From assembly GCA_921293015.1 (NCBI GenBank), contig OV121092.1, positions 37,207,764 to 37,271,763 of the forward strand: 64,000 nt of DNA, written 5' to 3'. A model generated the notes under the pieces. It was not told the DNA's origin, searched no databases, and saw only the letters and a list, made by a program, of their open reading frames with translations. The first letter of the stretch is position 1. Each line of letters opens with the position of its first letter. Source of the DNA: Phorcus lineatus. Taxonomy: Eukaryota > Mollusca > Gastropoda > Trochida > Trochidae. The position numbers were made by a program, and so were the translations under genes. This document shows, one piece after another, positions 38,901 through 51,584 of this stretch.

Positions 38901-40976
38901 AAACCAAACTTTCATCAAATGTACATCACATTGTGTTCTATCGATTGAGCAAGACCAATTTCCTGTCCGGTTCTTGGTTTGGCCTCAAGTTTCGAGCTTA
39001 AACAGGTACATATAGCTGATTTTGAACAAATTTGCGAAAAAAGACTGAGTCCAATATATGCATATTGTTGTAGCGAGCGCGATAACTTTCTTAAAAATGC
39101 ATACTTCTAAACCAAACTTTCATCAAATGTACATCACATTGTGTTCTATCGATTGAGCAATACCAATTTCCTGTCCGAGTCTTGGTTTGGGCTCAAGATT
39201 CGAGCTTAAACAGGTACATATAGCTGATTTTTAACAAATTCGCGGAAAAAGACTGAGTCCAATATATGCATTTTGTTGTAGCGAGCACGATAACTTTCTT
39301 AAAAATGCATATTTCTAAACCAAACTTTCATCAAATGTACACCACATTGTGTTCTATCGATTGAGCAATAGCAATTTCATGTCTTATTATTGGTTTGGGC
39401 TCAAGATTCGAGCTTAAACAGGTACAGATAGCTGATTTTGACCAAATTCGCGGAAAAAGACTGAGTCCAATATATGCATATTGTTGTAGCGAGCACGATA
39501 ACTTTCTTAAAAATGCATATTTCTAAACCAAACTTTCATCAAATGTACACCACATTGTGTTCTATCGATTGAGCAATAGCAATTTCATGTCCGATTCTTG
39601 GTTTGGGCTCCAGATTCGAGCTTAAACAGGTACAGATAGCTGATTTTGACCAAATTCGCGGGAAAAGACTGAGTCCAATATATGCATATTGTTGTAGCGA
39701 GCGCGATAACTTTCTTAAAAATGCATATTTCTAAACCAAACATTCATCAAATGTACACCACATTGTGTTCTATCGATTGAGCAACAGCAATTTCCTGTCC
39801 GATTCTTGGTTTAGGCTCCAGATTCGAGCTTAAACAGGTACAGATAGCTGATTTTGACCAAATTCGCGGAAAAAGACTGAGTCCAATATATGCATATTGT
39901 TGTAGCGAGCGCGATAACTTTCTTAAAAATGCATATTTCTAAACCAAACTTTCATCAAATGTACACCACATTGTGTTCTATCGATTGAGCAATAGCAATT
40001 TCATGTCCGATTCTTGGTTTGGCCTCCAGATTCGAGCTTAAACAGGTACAGATAGCTGATTTTGAACAAATTCGCGGAAAAAGACTGAGTCCAAGATATG
40101 CATATTGTTGTAGCGAGCGCGATAACTTTCTTAAAAATGCATATTTCTAAACCAAACTTTCATCAAATGTACATCACATTGTGTTCTATCGATTGAGCAA
40201 GACCAATTTCCTGTCCGGTTCTTGGTTTGGCCTCAAGTTTCGAGCTTAAACAGGTACAGATAGCTGATTTTGAACAAATTCGCGGAAAAAGACTGAGTCC
40301 AATATATGCATATTGTTGTAGCGAGCGCGATAACTTTCTTAAAAATGCATATTTCTAAACCAAACTTTCATCAAATGTACATCACATTGTGTTCTATCGA
40401 TTGAGCAATACCAATTTCCTGTCCGATTCTTGGTTTGGCCTCCAGATTCGAGCTTAAACAGGTACAGATAGCTGATTTTGAACAAATTCGCGGAAAAAGA
40501 CTGAGTCCAATATATGCATATTGTTGTAGCGAGCACGATAACTTTCTTAAAAATGCATATTTCTAAACCAAACTTTCATCAAATGTACACCACATTGTGT
40601 TCTATCGATTGAGCAATACCAATTTCATGTCCGATTCTTGGTTTGGGCTCCAGATTCGAGCTTAAACAGGTACAGATAGCTGATTTTGACCAAATTCGCG
40701 GGAAAAGACTGAGTCCAAGATATGCATATTGTTGTAGCGAGCGCGATAACTTTCTTAAAAATGCATATTTCTAAACCAAACTTTCATCAAATGTACATCA
40801 CATTGTGTTCTATCGATTGAGCAAGACCAATTTCCTGTCCGAGTCTTGGTTTGGGCTCAAGATTCGAGCTTAAACAGGTACATATAGCTGATTTTGACCA
40901 AATTCGCGGAAAAAGACTGAGTCCAATATATGCATATTGTTGTAGCGAGCACGATAACTTTCTTAAAAATGCATAT
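35985..40976. repeat. Domain 2 HOR copy B: first 24 monomers of the 35-monomer unit
   Basis: Matches 28,705-33,696 monomer for monomer at an offset of 35 x 208. I count only about six substitutions over roughly 5 kb, including TGCATTTTG in the monomer from 36,609, GCGGTAAAAG near 38,829, CACCACATTG in place of CATCACATTG near 39,340, and restoration of CGGAAAAAG near 40,495. That implies well above 99% identity and a recent duplication. After 40,976 the order jumps back seven monomers rather than continuing into the rest of the unit. Confidence 0.85.
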
Positions 40977-42016
40977 TTCTAAACCAAACTTTCATCAAAT
41001 GTACACCACATTGTGTTCTATCGATTGAGCAATAGCAATTTCATGTCCGATTCTTGGTTTGGGCTCCAGATTCGAGCTTAAACAGGTACAGATAGCTGAT
41101 TTTGACCAAATTCGCGGGAAAAGACTGAGTCCAATATATGCATATTGTTGTAGCGAGCGCGATAACTTTCTTAAAAATGCATATTTCTAAACCAAACATT
41201 CATCAAATGTACACCACATTGTGTTCTATCGATTGAGCAACAGCAATTTCCTGTCCGATTCTTGGTTTAGGCTCCAGATTCGAGCTTAAACAGGTACAGA
41301 TAGCTGATTTTGACCAAATTCGCGGAAAAAGACTGAGTCCAATATATGCATATTGTTGTAGCGAGCGCGATAACTTTCTTAAAAATGCATATTTCTAAAC
41401 CAAACTTTCATCAAATGTACACCACATTGTGTTCTATCGATTGAGCAATAGCAATTTCATGTCCGATTCTTGGTTTGGCCTCCAGATTCGAGCTTAAACA
41501 GGTACAGATAGCTGATTTTGAACAAATTCGCGGAAAAAGACTGAGTCCAAGATATGCATATTGTTGTAGCGAGCGCGATAACTTTCTTAAAAATGCATAT
41601 TTCTAAACCAAACTTTCATCAAATGTACATCACATTGTGTTCTATCGATTGAGCAAGACCAATTTCCTGTCCGGTTCTTGGTTTGGCCTCAAGTTTCGAG
41701 CTTAAACAGGTACAGATAGCTGATTTTGACCAAATTCGCGGAAAAAGACTGAGTCCAATATATGCATATTGTTGTAGCGAGCGCGATAACTTTCTTAAAA
41801 ATGCATATTTCTAAACCAAACTTTCATCAAATGTACATCACATTGTGTTCTATCGATTGAGCAATACCAATTTCCTGTCCGATTCTTGGTTTGGCCTCCA
41901 GATTCGAGCTTAAACAGGTACAGATAGCTGATTTTGAACAAATTCGCGGAAAAAGACTGAGTCCAATATATGCATATTGTTGTAGCGAGCACGATAACTT
42001 TCTTAAAAATGCATAT
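40977..42016. repeat. 5-monomer block duplicated from 39,521-40,560
   Basis: The five monomers repeat those lying seven positions earlier, including the rare TTTAGGCTCC monomer (41,185, partner at 39,729, earlier partner at 32,449) and the AAGATATG / GAACAAATTC monomer (41,393). This replaces the expected continuation of the 35-monomer unit and marks the right end of clear domain 2 order. Confidence 0.8.
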
Positions 42017-42848
42017 TTCTAAACCAAACTTTCATCAAATGTACACCACATTGTGTTCTATCGATTGAGCAATACCAATTTCATGTCCTATTATTGGTTT
42101 GGGCTCAAGATTCGAGCTTAAACAGGTACAGATAGCTGATTTTGACCAAATTCGCGGAAAAAGACTGAGTCCAATATATGCATATTGTTGTAGCGAGCGC
42201 GATAACTTTCTTAAAAATGCATATTTCTAAACCAAACATTCATCAAATGTACACCACATTGTGTTCTATCGATTGAGCAACAGCAATTTCATGTCCGATT
42301 CTTGGTTTGGGCTCCAGATTCGAGCTTAAACAGGTACAGATAGCTGATTTTGACCAAATTCGCGGGAAAAGACTGAGTCCAATATATGCATATTGTTGTA
42401 GCGAGCGCGATAACTTTCTTAAAAATGCATATTTCTAAACCAAACATTCATCAAATGTACACCACATTGTGTTCTATCGATTGAGCAACAGCAATTTCCT
42501 GTCCGATTCTTGGTTTGGGCTCCAGATTCGAGCTTAAACAGGTACAGATAGCTGATTTTGACCAAATTCGCGGAAAAAGACTGAGTCCAATATATGCATA
42601 TTGTTGTAGCGAGCGCGATAACTTTCTTAAAAATGCATATTTCTAAACCAAACTTTCATCAAATGTACATCACATTGTGTTCTATCAATTGAGCAATACC
42701 AATTTCCTGTCCGATTTTTGGTTTGGCCTCCAGATTCGAGCTTAAACAGGTACAGATAGCTGATTTTGACCAAATTCGCGGAAAAAGACTGAGTCCAATA
42801 TATGCATATTGTTGTAGCGAGCGTGATAACTTTCTTAAAAATGCATAT

Positions 42849-43264
42849 TTCTAAACCAAACTTTCATCAAATGTACATCACATTGTGTTCTAACAATTGA
42901 GCAATACCAATTTCCTGTCCGATTCTTGGTTTGGCCTCCAGATTCGAGCTTAAACAGGTACAGATAGCTGATTTTGAACAAATTCACGGGAAAAGTCTGA
43001 GTCCAATATATGCATATTGTTGTAGCGAGCGCGATAACTTTCTTAAAAATGCATATTTCTAAACCAAACTTTCATCAAATGTACATCACATTGTGTTCTA
43101 ACAATTGAGCAATACCAATTTCCTGTCCGATTCTTGGTTTGGCCTCCAGATTCGAGCTTAAACAGGTACAGATAGCTGATTTTGAACAAATTCACGGGAA
43201 AAGTCTGAGTCCAATATATGCATATTGTTGTAGCGAGCGCGATAACTTTCTTAAAAATGCATAT
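42849..43264. repeat. Identical adjacent monomer pair (AACAATTG / CACGGGAAAAGTC type)
   Basis: The two 208-bp copies read the same at every base by eye. This is the only place where this type follows itself, and both end in GCGCG rather than the usual GCACG. It looks like a very recent single-monomer duplication. Confidence 0.88.
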
Positions 43265-43472
43265 TTCTAAACCAAACTTTCATCAAATGTACATCACATT
43301 GTGTTCTATCGATTGAGCAATACCAATTTCCTGTCCGGTTCTTGGTTTGGCCTCAAGTTTCGAGCTTAAACAGGTACAGATAGCTGATTTTGACCAAATT
43401 CGCGGAAAAAGACTGAGTCCAATATATGCATATTGTTGTAGCGAGCGCGATAACTTTCTTAAAAATGCATAT

Positions 43473-44304
43473 TTCTAAACCAAACTTTCATCAAATGTAC
43501 ATCACATTGTGTTCTATCGATTGAGCAAGACCAATTTCCTGTCCGGTTCTTGGTTTGGCCTCAAGTTTCGAGCTTAAACAGGTACAGATAGCTGATTTTG
43601 ACCAAATTCGCGGAAAAAGACTGAGTCCAATATATGCATATTGTTGTAGCGAGCGCGATAACTTTCTTAAAAATGCATATTTCTAAACCAAACTTTCATC
43701 AAATGTACATCACATTGTGTTCTATCGATTGAGCAATAGCAATTTCCTGTCCGGTTCTTGGTTTGGCCTCAAGTTTCGAGCTTAAACAGGTACAGATAGC
43801 TGATTTTGACCAAATTCGCGGAAAAAGACTGAGTCCAATATATGCATATTGTTGTAGCGAGCGCGATAACTTTCTTAAAAATGCATATTTCTAAACCAAA
43901 CTTTCATCAAATGTACATCACATTGTGTTCTATCGATTGAGCAAGACCAATTTCCTGTCCGGTTCTTGGTTTGGCCTCAAGTTTCGAGCTTAAACAGGTA
44001 CAGATAGCTGATTTTGACCAAATTCGCGGAAAAAGACTGAGTCCAATATATGCATATTGTTGTAGCGAGCGCGATAACTTTCTTAAAAATGCATATTTCT
44101 AAACCAAACTTTCATCAAATGTACATCACATTGTGTTCTATCGATTGAGCAATAGCAATTTCCTGTCCGGTTCTTGGTTTGGCCTCAAGTTTCGAGCTTA
44201 AACAGGTACAGATAGCTGATTTTGACCAAATTCGCGGAAAAAGACTGAGTCCAATATATGCATATTGTTGTAGCGAGCGCGATAACTTTCTTAAAAATGC
44301 ATAT
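43473..44304. repeat. Dimer tandem: GAGCAAGACC and ATAGC versions of the CCGGTTC type
   Basis: Monomers alternate GAGCAAGACC, GAGCAATAGC, GAGCAAGACC, GAGCAATAGC while all share CCGGTTC and AAGTTTCGAG. 43,473-43,888 repeats as 43,889-44,304, a 416-bp dimer period. The preceding monomer (43,265) is a third version with ATACC. Confidence 0.85.
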
Positions 44305-46176
44305 TTCTAAACCAAACTTTCATCAAATGTACATCACATTGTGTTCTATCGATTGAGCAATAGCAATTTCCTGTCCGATTCTTGGTTTGGGCTCCAGATT
44401 CGAGCTTAAACAGGTACAGATAGCTGATTTTGACCAAATTCGCGGAAAAAGACTGAGTCCAATATATGCATATTGTTGTAGCGAGCGCGATAACTTTCTT
44501 AAAAATGCATATTTCTAAACCAAACTTTCATCAAATGTACATCACATTGTGTTCTATCGATTGAGCAATACCAATTTCCTGTCCGATTCTTGGTTTGGCC
44601 TCCAGATTCGAGCTTAAACAGGTACAGATAGCTGATTTTGAACAAATTCGCGGAAAAAGACTGAGTCCAATATATGCATATTGTTGTAGCGAGCACGATA
44701 ACTTTCTTAAAAATGCATATTTCTAAACCAAACTTTCATCAAATGTACACCACATTGTGTTCTATCGATTGAGCAATAGCAATTTCATGTCCGATTCTTG
44801 GTTTGGGCTCCAGATTCGAGCTTAAACAGGTACAGATAGCTGATTTTGACCAAATTCGCGGGAAAAGACTGAGTCCAATATATGCATATTGTTGTAGCGA
44901 GCGCGATAACTTTCTTAAAAATGCATATTTCTAAACCAAACATTCATCAAATGTACACCACATTGTGTTCTATCGATTGAGCAACAGCAATTTCCTGTCC
45001 GATTCTTGGTTTGGGCTCCAGATTCGAGCTTAAACAGGTACAGATAGCTGATTTTGACCAAATTCGCGGAAAAAGACTGAGTCCAATATATGCATATTGT
45101 TGTAGCGAGCGCGATAACTTTCTTAAAAATGCATATTTCTAAACCAAACTTTCATCAAATGTACATCACATTGTGTTCTATCGATTGAGCAATAGCAATT
45201 TCCTGTCCGGTTCTTGGTTTGGCCTCAAGTTTCGAGCTTAAACAGGTACAGATAGCTGATTTTGACCAAATTCGCGGAAAAAGACTGAGTCCAATATATG
45301 CATATTGTTGTAGCGAGCGTGATAACTTTCTTAAAAATGCATATTTCTAAACCAAACTTTCATCAAATGTACATCACATTGTGTTCTAACAATTGAGCAA
45401 TACCAATTTCCTGTCCGATTCTTGGTTTGGCCTCCAGATTCGAGCTTAAACAGGTACAGATAGCTGATTTTGACCAAATTCGCGGAAAAAGACTGAGTCC
45501 AATATATGCATATTGTTGTAGCGAGCGCGATAACTTTCTTAAAAATGCATATTTCTAAACCAAACTTTCATCAAATGTACATCACATTGTGTTCTATCGA
45601 TTGAGCAATACCAATTTCCTGTCTGATTCTTGGTTTGGGCTCCAGATTCGAGCTTAAACAGGTACAGATAGCTGATTTTGACCAAATTCGCGGAAAAAGA
45701 CTGAGTCCAATATATGCATATTGTTGTAGCGAGCACGATAACTTTCTTAAAAATGCATAATTCTAAACCAAACTTTCATCAAATGTACACCACATTGTGT
45801 TCTATCGATTGAGCAATACCAATTTCATGTCCGATTCTTGGTTTGGGCTCCAGATTCGAGCTTAAACAGGTACAGATAGCTGATTTTGACCAAATTCGCG
45901 GGAAAAGACTGAGTCCAAGATATGCATATTGTTGTAGCGAGCGCGATAACTTTCTTAAAAATGCATATTTCTAAACCAAACTTTCATCAAATGTACATCA
46001 CATTGTGTTCTATCGATTGAGCAAGACCAATTTCCTGTCCGGTTCTTGGTTTAGGCTCAAGATTCGAGCTTAAACAGGTACAGATAGCTGATTTTGACCA
46101 AATTCGCGGAAAAAGACTGAGTCCAATATATGCATATTGTTGTAGCGAGCACGATAACTTTCTTAAAAATGCATAT

Positions 46177-48256
46177 TTCTAAACCAAACTTTCATCAAAT
46201 GTACACCACATTGTGTTCTATCGATTGAGCAATAGCAATTTCATGTCCGATTCTTGGTTTGGGCTCCAGATTCGAGCTTAAACAGGTACAGATAGCTGAT
46301 TTTGACCAAATTCGCGGGAAAAGACTGAGTCCAATATATGCATATTGTTGTAGCGAGCGCGATAACTTTCTTAAAAATGCATATTTCTAAACCAAACTTT
46401 CATCAAATGTACATCACATTGTGTTCTATCAATTGAGCAATACCAATTTCCTGTCCGATTCTTGGTTTGGCCTCCAGATTCGAGCTTAAACAGGTACAGA
46501 TAGCTGATTTTGACCAAATTCGCGGAAAAAGACTGAGTCCAATATATGCATATTGTTGTAGCGAGCGTGATAACTTTCTTAAAAATGCATATTTCTAAAC
46601 CAAACTTTCATCAAATGTACATCACATTGTGTTCTAACAATTGAGCAATACCAATTTCCTGTCCGATTCTTGGTTTGGCCTCCAGATTCGAGCTTAAACA
46701 GGTACAGATAGCTGATTTTGAACAAATTCACGGGAAAAGTCTGAGTCCAATATATGCATATTGTTGTAGCGAGCACGATAACTTTCTTAAAAATGCATAT
46801 TTCTAAACCAAACTTTCATCAAATGTACATCACATTGTGTTCTTTCGATTGAGCAATACCAATTTCCTGTCCGGTTCTTGGTTTGGCCTCAAGTTTCGAG
46901 CTTAAACAGGTACAGATAGCTGATTTTGACCAAATTCGCGGAAAAAGACTGAGTCCAATATATGCATATTGTTGTAGCGAGCGCGATAACTTTCTTAAAA
47001 ATGCATATTTCTAAACCAAACTTTCATCAAATGTACATCACATTGTGTTCTATCGATTGAGCAATAGCAATTTCCTGTCCGGTTCTTGGTTTGGCCTCAA
47101 GTTTCGAGCTTAAACAGGTACAGATAGCTGATTTTGACCAAATTCGCGGAAAAAGACTGAGTCCAATATATGCATATTGTTGTAGCGAGCGCGATAACTT
47201 TCTTAAAAATGCATATTTCTAAACCAAACTTTCATCAAATGTACACCACATTGTGTTCTATCGATTGAGCAATAGCAATTTCATGTCCGATTCTTGGTTT
47301 GGGCTCCAGATTCGAGCTTAAACAGGTACAGATAGCTGATTTTGACCAAATTCGCGGGAAAAGACTGAGTCCAATATATGCATATTGTTGTAGCGAGCGC
47401 GATAACTTTCTTAAAAATGCATATTTCTAAACCAAACTTTCATCAAATGTACATCACATTGTGTTCTATCAATTGAGCAATACCAATTTCCTGTCCGATT
47501 CTTGGTTTGGCCTCCAGATTCGAGCTTAAACAGGTACAGATAGCTGATTTTGACCAAATTCGCGGAAAAAGACTGAGTCCAATATATGCATATTGTTGTA
47601 GCGAGCGTGATAACTTTCTTAAAAATGCATATTTCTAAACCAAACTTTCATCAAATGTACATCACATTGTGTTCTAACAATTGAGCAATACCAATTTCCT
47701 GTCCGATTCTTGGTTTGGCCTCCAGATTCGAGCTTAAACAGGTACAGATAGCTGATTTTGAACAAATTCACGGGAAAAGTCTGAGTCCAATATATGCATA
47801 TTGTTGTAGCGAGCACGATAACTTTCTTAAAAATGCATATTTCTAAACCAAACTTTCATCAAATGTACATCACATTGTGTTCTATCGATTGAGCAATACC
47901 AATTTCCTGTCCGGTTCTTGGTTTGGCCTCAAGTTTCGAGCTTAAACAGGTACAGATAGCTGATTTTGACCAAATTCGCGGAAAAAGACTGAGTCCAATA
48001 TATGCATATTGTTGTAGCGAGCGCGATAACTTTCTTAAAAATGCATATTTCTAAACCAAACTTTCATCAAATGTACATCACATTGTGTTCTATCGATTGA
48101 GCAAGACCAATTTCCTGTCCGGTTCTTGGTTTGGCCTCAAGTTTCGAGCTTAAACAGGTACAGATAGCTGATTTTGACCAAATTCGCGGAAAAAGACTGA
48201 GTCCAATATATGCATATTGTTGTAGCGAGCGCGATAACTTTCTTAAAAATGCATAT
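46177..48256. repeat. 5-monomer tandem duplication (2 x 1,040 bp)
   Basis: 46,177-47,216 and 47,217-48,256 share the order CATGTCC/GGGCTCC, TCAATTG ending GCGTG, AACAATTG with CACGGGAAAAGTC, then CCGGTTC with ATACC. The fifth members differ (ATAGC against AGACC). A private TCTTTCGATT lies in the first copy near 46,843. Confidence 0.82.
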
Positions 48257-49920
48257 TTCTAAACCAAACTTTCATCAAATGTACATCACATTGTGTTCTA
48301 TCGATTGAGCAATAGCAATTTCCTGTCCGGTTCTTGGTTTGGCCTCAAGTTTCGAGCTTAAACAGGTACAGATAGCTGATTTTGACCAAATTCGCGGAAA
48401 AAGACTGAGTCCAATATATGCATATTGTTGTAGCGAGCGTGATAACTTTCTTAAAAATGCATATTTCTAAACCAAACTTTCATCAAATGTACATCACATT
48501 GTGTTCTAACAATTGAGCAATACCAATTTCCTGTCCGATTCTTGGTTTGGCCTCAAGTTTCGAGCTTAAACAGGTACAGATAGCTGATTTTGACCAAATT
48601 CGCGGAAAAAGACTGAGTCCAATATATGCATATTGTTGTAGCGAGCGCGATAACTTTCTTAAAAATGCATATTTCTAAACCAATCTTTCATCAAATGTAC
48701 ATCACATTGTGTTCTATCGATTGAGCAATACCAATTTCATGTCCGATTCTTGGTTTGGGCTCCAGATTCGAGCTTAAACAGGTACAGATAGCTGATTTTG
48801 ACCAAATTCGCGGAAAAAGACTGAGTCCAATATATGCATATTGTTGTAGCGAGCGCGATAACTTTCTTAAAAATGCATATTTCTAAACCAAACTTTCATC
48901 AAATGTACATCACATTGTGTTCTATCGATTGAGCAATAGCAATTTCCTGTCCGATTCTTGGTTTGGGCTCCAGATTCGAGCTTAAACAGGTACAGATAGC
49001 TGATTTTGACCAAATTCGCGGAAAAAGACTGAGTCCAATATATGCATATTGTTGTAGCGAGCGCGATAACTTTCTTAAAAATGCATATTTCTAAACCAAA
49101 CTTTCATCAAATGTACATCACATTGTGTTCTATCGATTGAGCAATACCAATTTCCTGTCCGGTTCTTGGTTTGGCCTCAAGTTTCGAGCTTAAACAGGTA
49201 CAGATAGCTGATTTTGACCAAATTCGCGGAAAAAGACTGAGTCCAATATATGCATATTGTTGTAGCGAGCGTGATAACTTTCTTAAAAATGCATATTTCT
49301 AAACCAAACTTTCATCAAATGTACATCACATTGTGTTCTAACAATTGAGCAATACCAATTTCCTGTCCGATTCTTGGTTTGGCCTCCAGATTCGAGCTTA
49401 AACAGGTACAGATAGCTGATTTTGACCAAATTCGCGGAAAAAGACTGAGTCCAATATATGCATATTGTTGTAGCGAGCGCGATAACTTTCTTAAAAATGC
49501 ATATTTCTAAACCAATCTTTCATCAAATGTACATCACATTGTGTTCTATCGATTGAGCAATAGCAATTTCATGTCCGATTCTTGGTTTGGGCTCCAGATT
49601 CGAGCTTAAACAGGTACAGATAGCTGATTTTGACCAAATTCGCGGAAAAAGACTGAGTCCAATATATGCATATTGTTGTAGCGAGCGCGATAACTTTCTT
49701 AAAAATGCATATTTCTAAACCAAACTTTCATCAAATGTACATCACATTGTGTTCTATCGATTGAGCAATACCAATTTCCTGTCCGATTCTTGGTTTGGGC
49801 TCCAGATTCGAGCTTAAACAGGTACAGATAGCTGATTTTGACCAAATTCGCGGAAAAAGACTGAGTCCAATATATGCATATTGTTGTAGCGAGCGCGATA
49901 ACTTTCTTAAAAATGCATAT
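48257..49920. repeat. 4-monomer cassette in tandem, carrying the CCAATCTTTC marker
   Basis: 48,257-49,088 and 49,089-49,920 repeat the order CCGGTTC ending GCGTG, AACAATTG, CCAATCTTTC with CATGTCC, then GGGCTCC with CCTGTCC. The second monomer of the first copy (48,465) is a hybrid, with AACAATTG on the left and AAGTTTCGAG on the right. The cassette recurs at 51,793, 52,833 and 56,993, and in altered form at 58,033 and 59,489. Confidence 0.82.
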
Positions 49921-51584
49921 TTCTAAACCAAACTTTCATCAAATGTACATCACATTGTGTTCTATCGATTGAGCAATACCAATTTCCTGTCCGATTCTTG
50001 GTTTGGCCTCCAGATTCGAGCTTAAACAGGTACAGATAGCTGATTTTGAACAAATTCGCGGAAAAAGACTGAGTCCAATATATGCATATTGTTGTAGCGA
50101 GCACGATAACTTTCTTAAAAATGCATATTTCTAAACCAAACTTTCATCAAATGTACACCACATTGTGTTCTATCGATTGAGCAATAGCAATTTCATGTCC
50201 GATTCTTGGTTTGGGCTCCAGATTCGAGCTTAAACAGGTACAGATAGCTGATTTTGACCAAATTCGCGGGAAAAGACTGAGTCCAATATATGCATATTGT
50301 TGTAGCGAGCGCGATAACTTTCTTAAAAATGCATATTTCTAAACCAAACATTCATCAAATGTACACCACATTGTGCTCTATCGATTGAGCAACAGCAATT
50401 TCCTGTCCGATTCTTGGTTTGGGCTCCAGATTCGAGCTTAAACAGGTACAGATAGCTGATTTTGACCAAATTCGCGGAAAAAGACTGAGTCCAATATATG
50501 CATATTGTTGTAGCGAGCGCGATAACTTTCTTAAAAATGCATATTTCTAAACCAAACTTTCATCAAATGTACATCACATTGTGTTCTATCGATTGAGCAA
50601 TAGCAATTTCCTGTCCGGTTCTTGGTTTGGCCTCCAGATTCGAGCTTAAACAGGTACAGATAGCTGATTTTGAACAAATTCGCGGAAAAAGACTGAGTCC
50701 AATATATGCATATTGTTGTAGCGAGCACGATAACTTTCTTAAAAATGCATATTTCTAAACCAAACTTTCATCAAATGTACACCACATTGTGTTCTATCGA
50801 TTGAGCAATAGCAATTTCATGTCCGATTCTTGGTTTGGGCTCCAGATTCGAGCTTAAACAGGTACAGATAGCTGATTTTGACCAAATTCGCGGGAAAAGA
50901 CTGAGTCCAAGATATGCATATTGTTGTAGCGAGCGCGATAACTTTCTTAAAAATGCATATTTCTAAACCAAACTTTCATCAAATGTACATCACATTGTGT
51001 TCTATCGATTGAGCAAGACCAATTTCCTGTCCGGTTCTTGGTTTGGCCTCAAGTTTCGAGCTTAAACAGGTACATATAGCTGATTTTGACCAAATTTGCG
51101 AAAAAAGACTGAGTCCAATATATGCATATTGTTGTAGCGAGCGCGATAACTTTCTTAAAAATGCATACTTCTAAACCAAACTTTCATCAAATGTACATCA
51201 CATTGTGTTCTATCGATTGAGCAATACCAATTTCCTGTCCGATTCTTGGTTTGGGCTCAAGATTCGAGCTTAAACAGGTACAGATAGCTGATTTTGAACA
51301 AATTCGCGGAAAAAGACTGAGTCCAATATATGCATATTGTTGTAGCGAGCACGATAACTTTCTTAAAAATGCATATTTCTAAACCAAACTTTCATCAAAT
51401 GTACACCACATTGTGTTCTATCGATTGAGCAATAGCAATTTCATGTCCTATTATTGGTTTGGGCTCAAGATTCGAGCTTAAATAGGTACAGATAGCTGAT
51501 TTTGACCAAATTCGCGGAAAAAGACTGAGTCCAATATATGCATATTGTTGTAGCGAGCACGATAACTTTCTTAAAAATGCATAT
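49921..51584. repeat. 8-monomer block related to 53,873-55,744
   Basis: The last five monomers (50,545-51,584) match 54,705-55,744 at an offset of 20 monomers (4,160 bp), sharing the rare CTTAAATAGG (51,477 and 55,637). The monomer at 50,545 is a hybrid of CCGGTTC with CCAGATTC and GAACAAATTC. The one at 50,337 has a unique TTGTGCTCTA. Confidence 0.75.

Larger units (their letters stand above)
42017..46176. repeat. Mixed block of 20 monomers, start of domain 3
   Basis: Monomer types of both earlier domains appear here in new order. It includes two consecutive AACATTC/AACAGC monomers (42,225 and 42,433), an identical monomer pair (42,849-43,264), a run of five CCGGTTC/AAGTTTC monomers (43,265-44,304) and a hybrid at 45,969 that joins CCGGTTC to TTTAGGCTCAAGATTC. 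No long HOR period is evident inside it. Confidence 0.7.
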
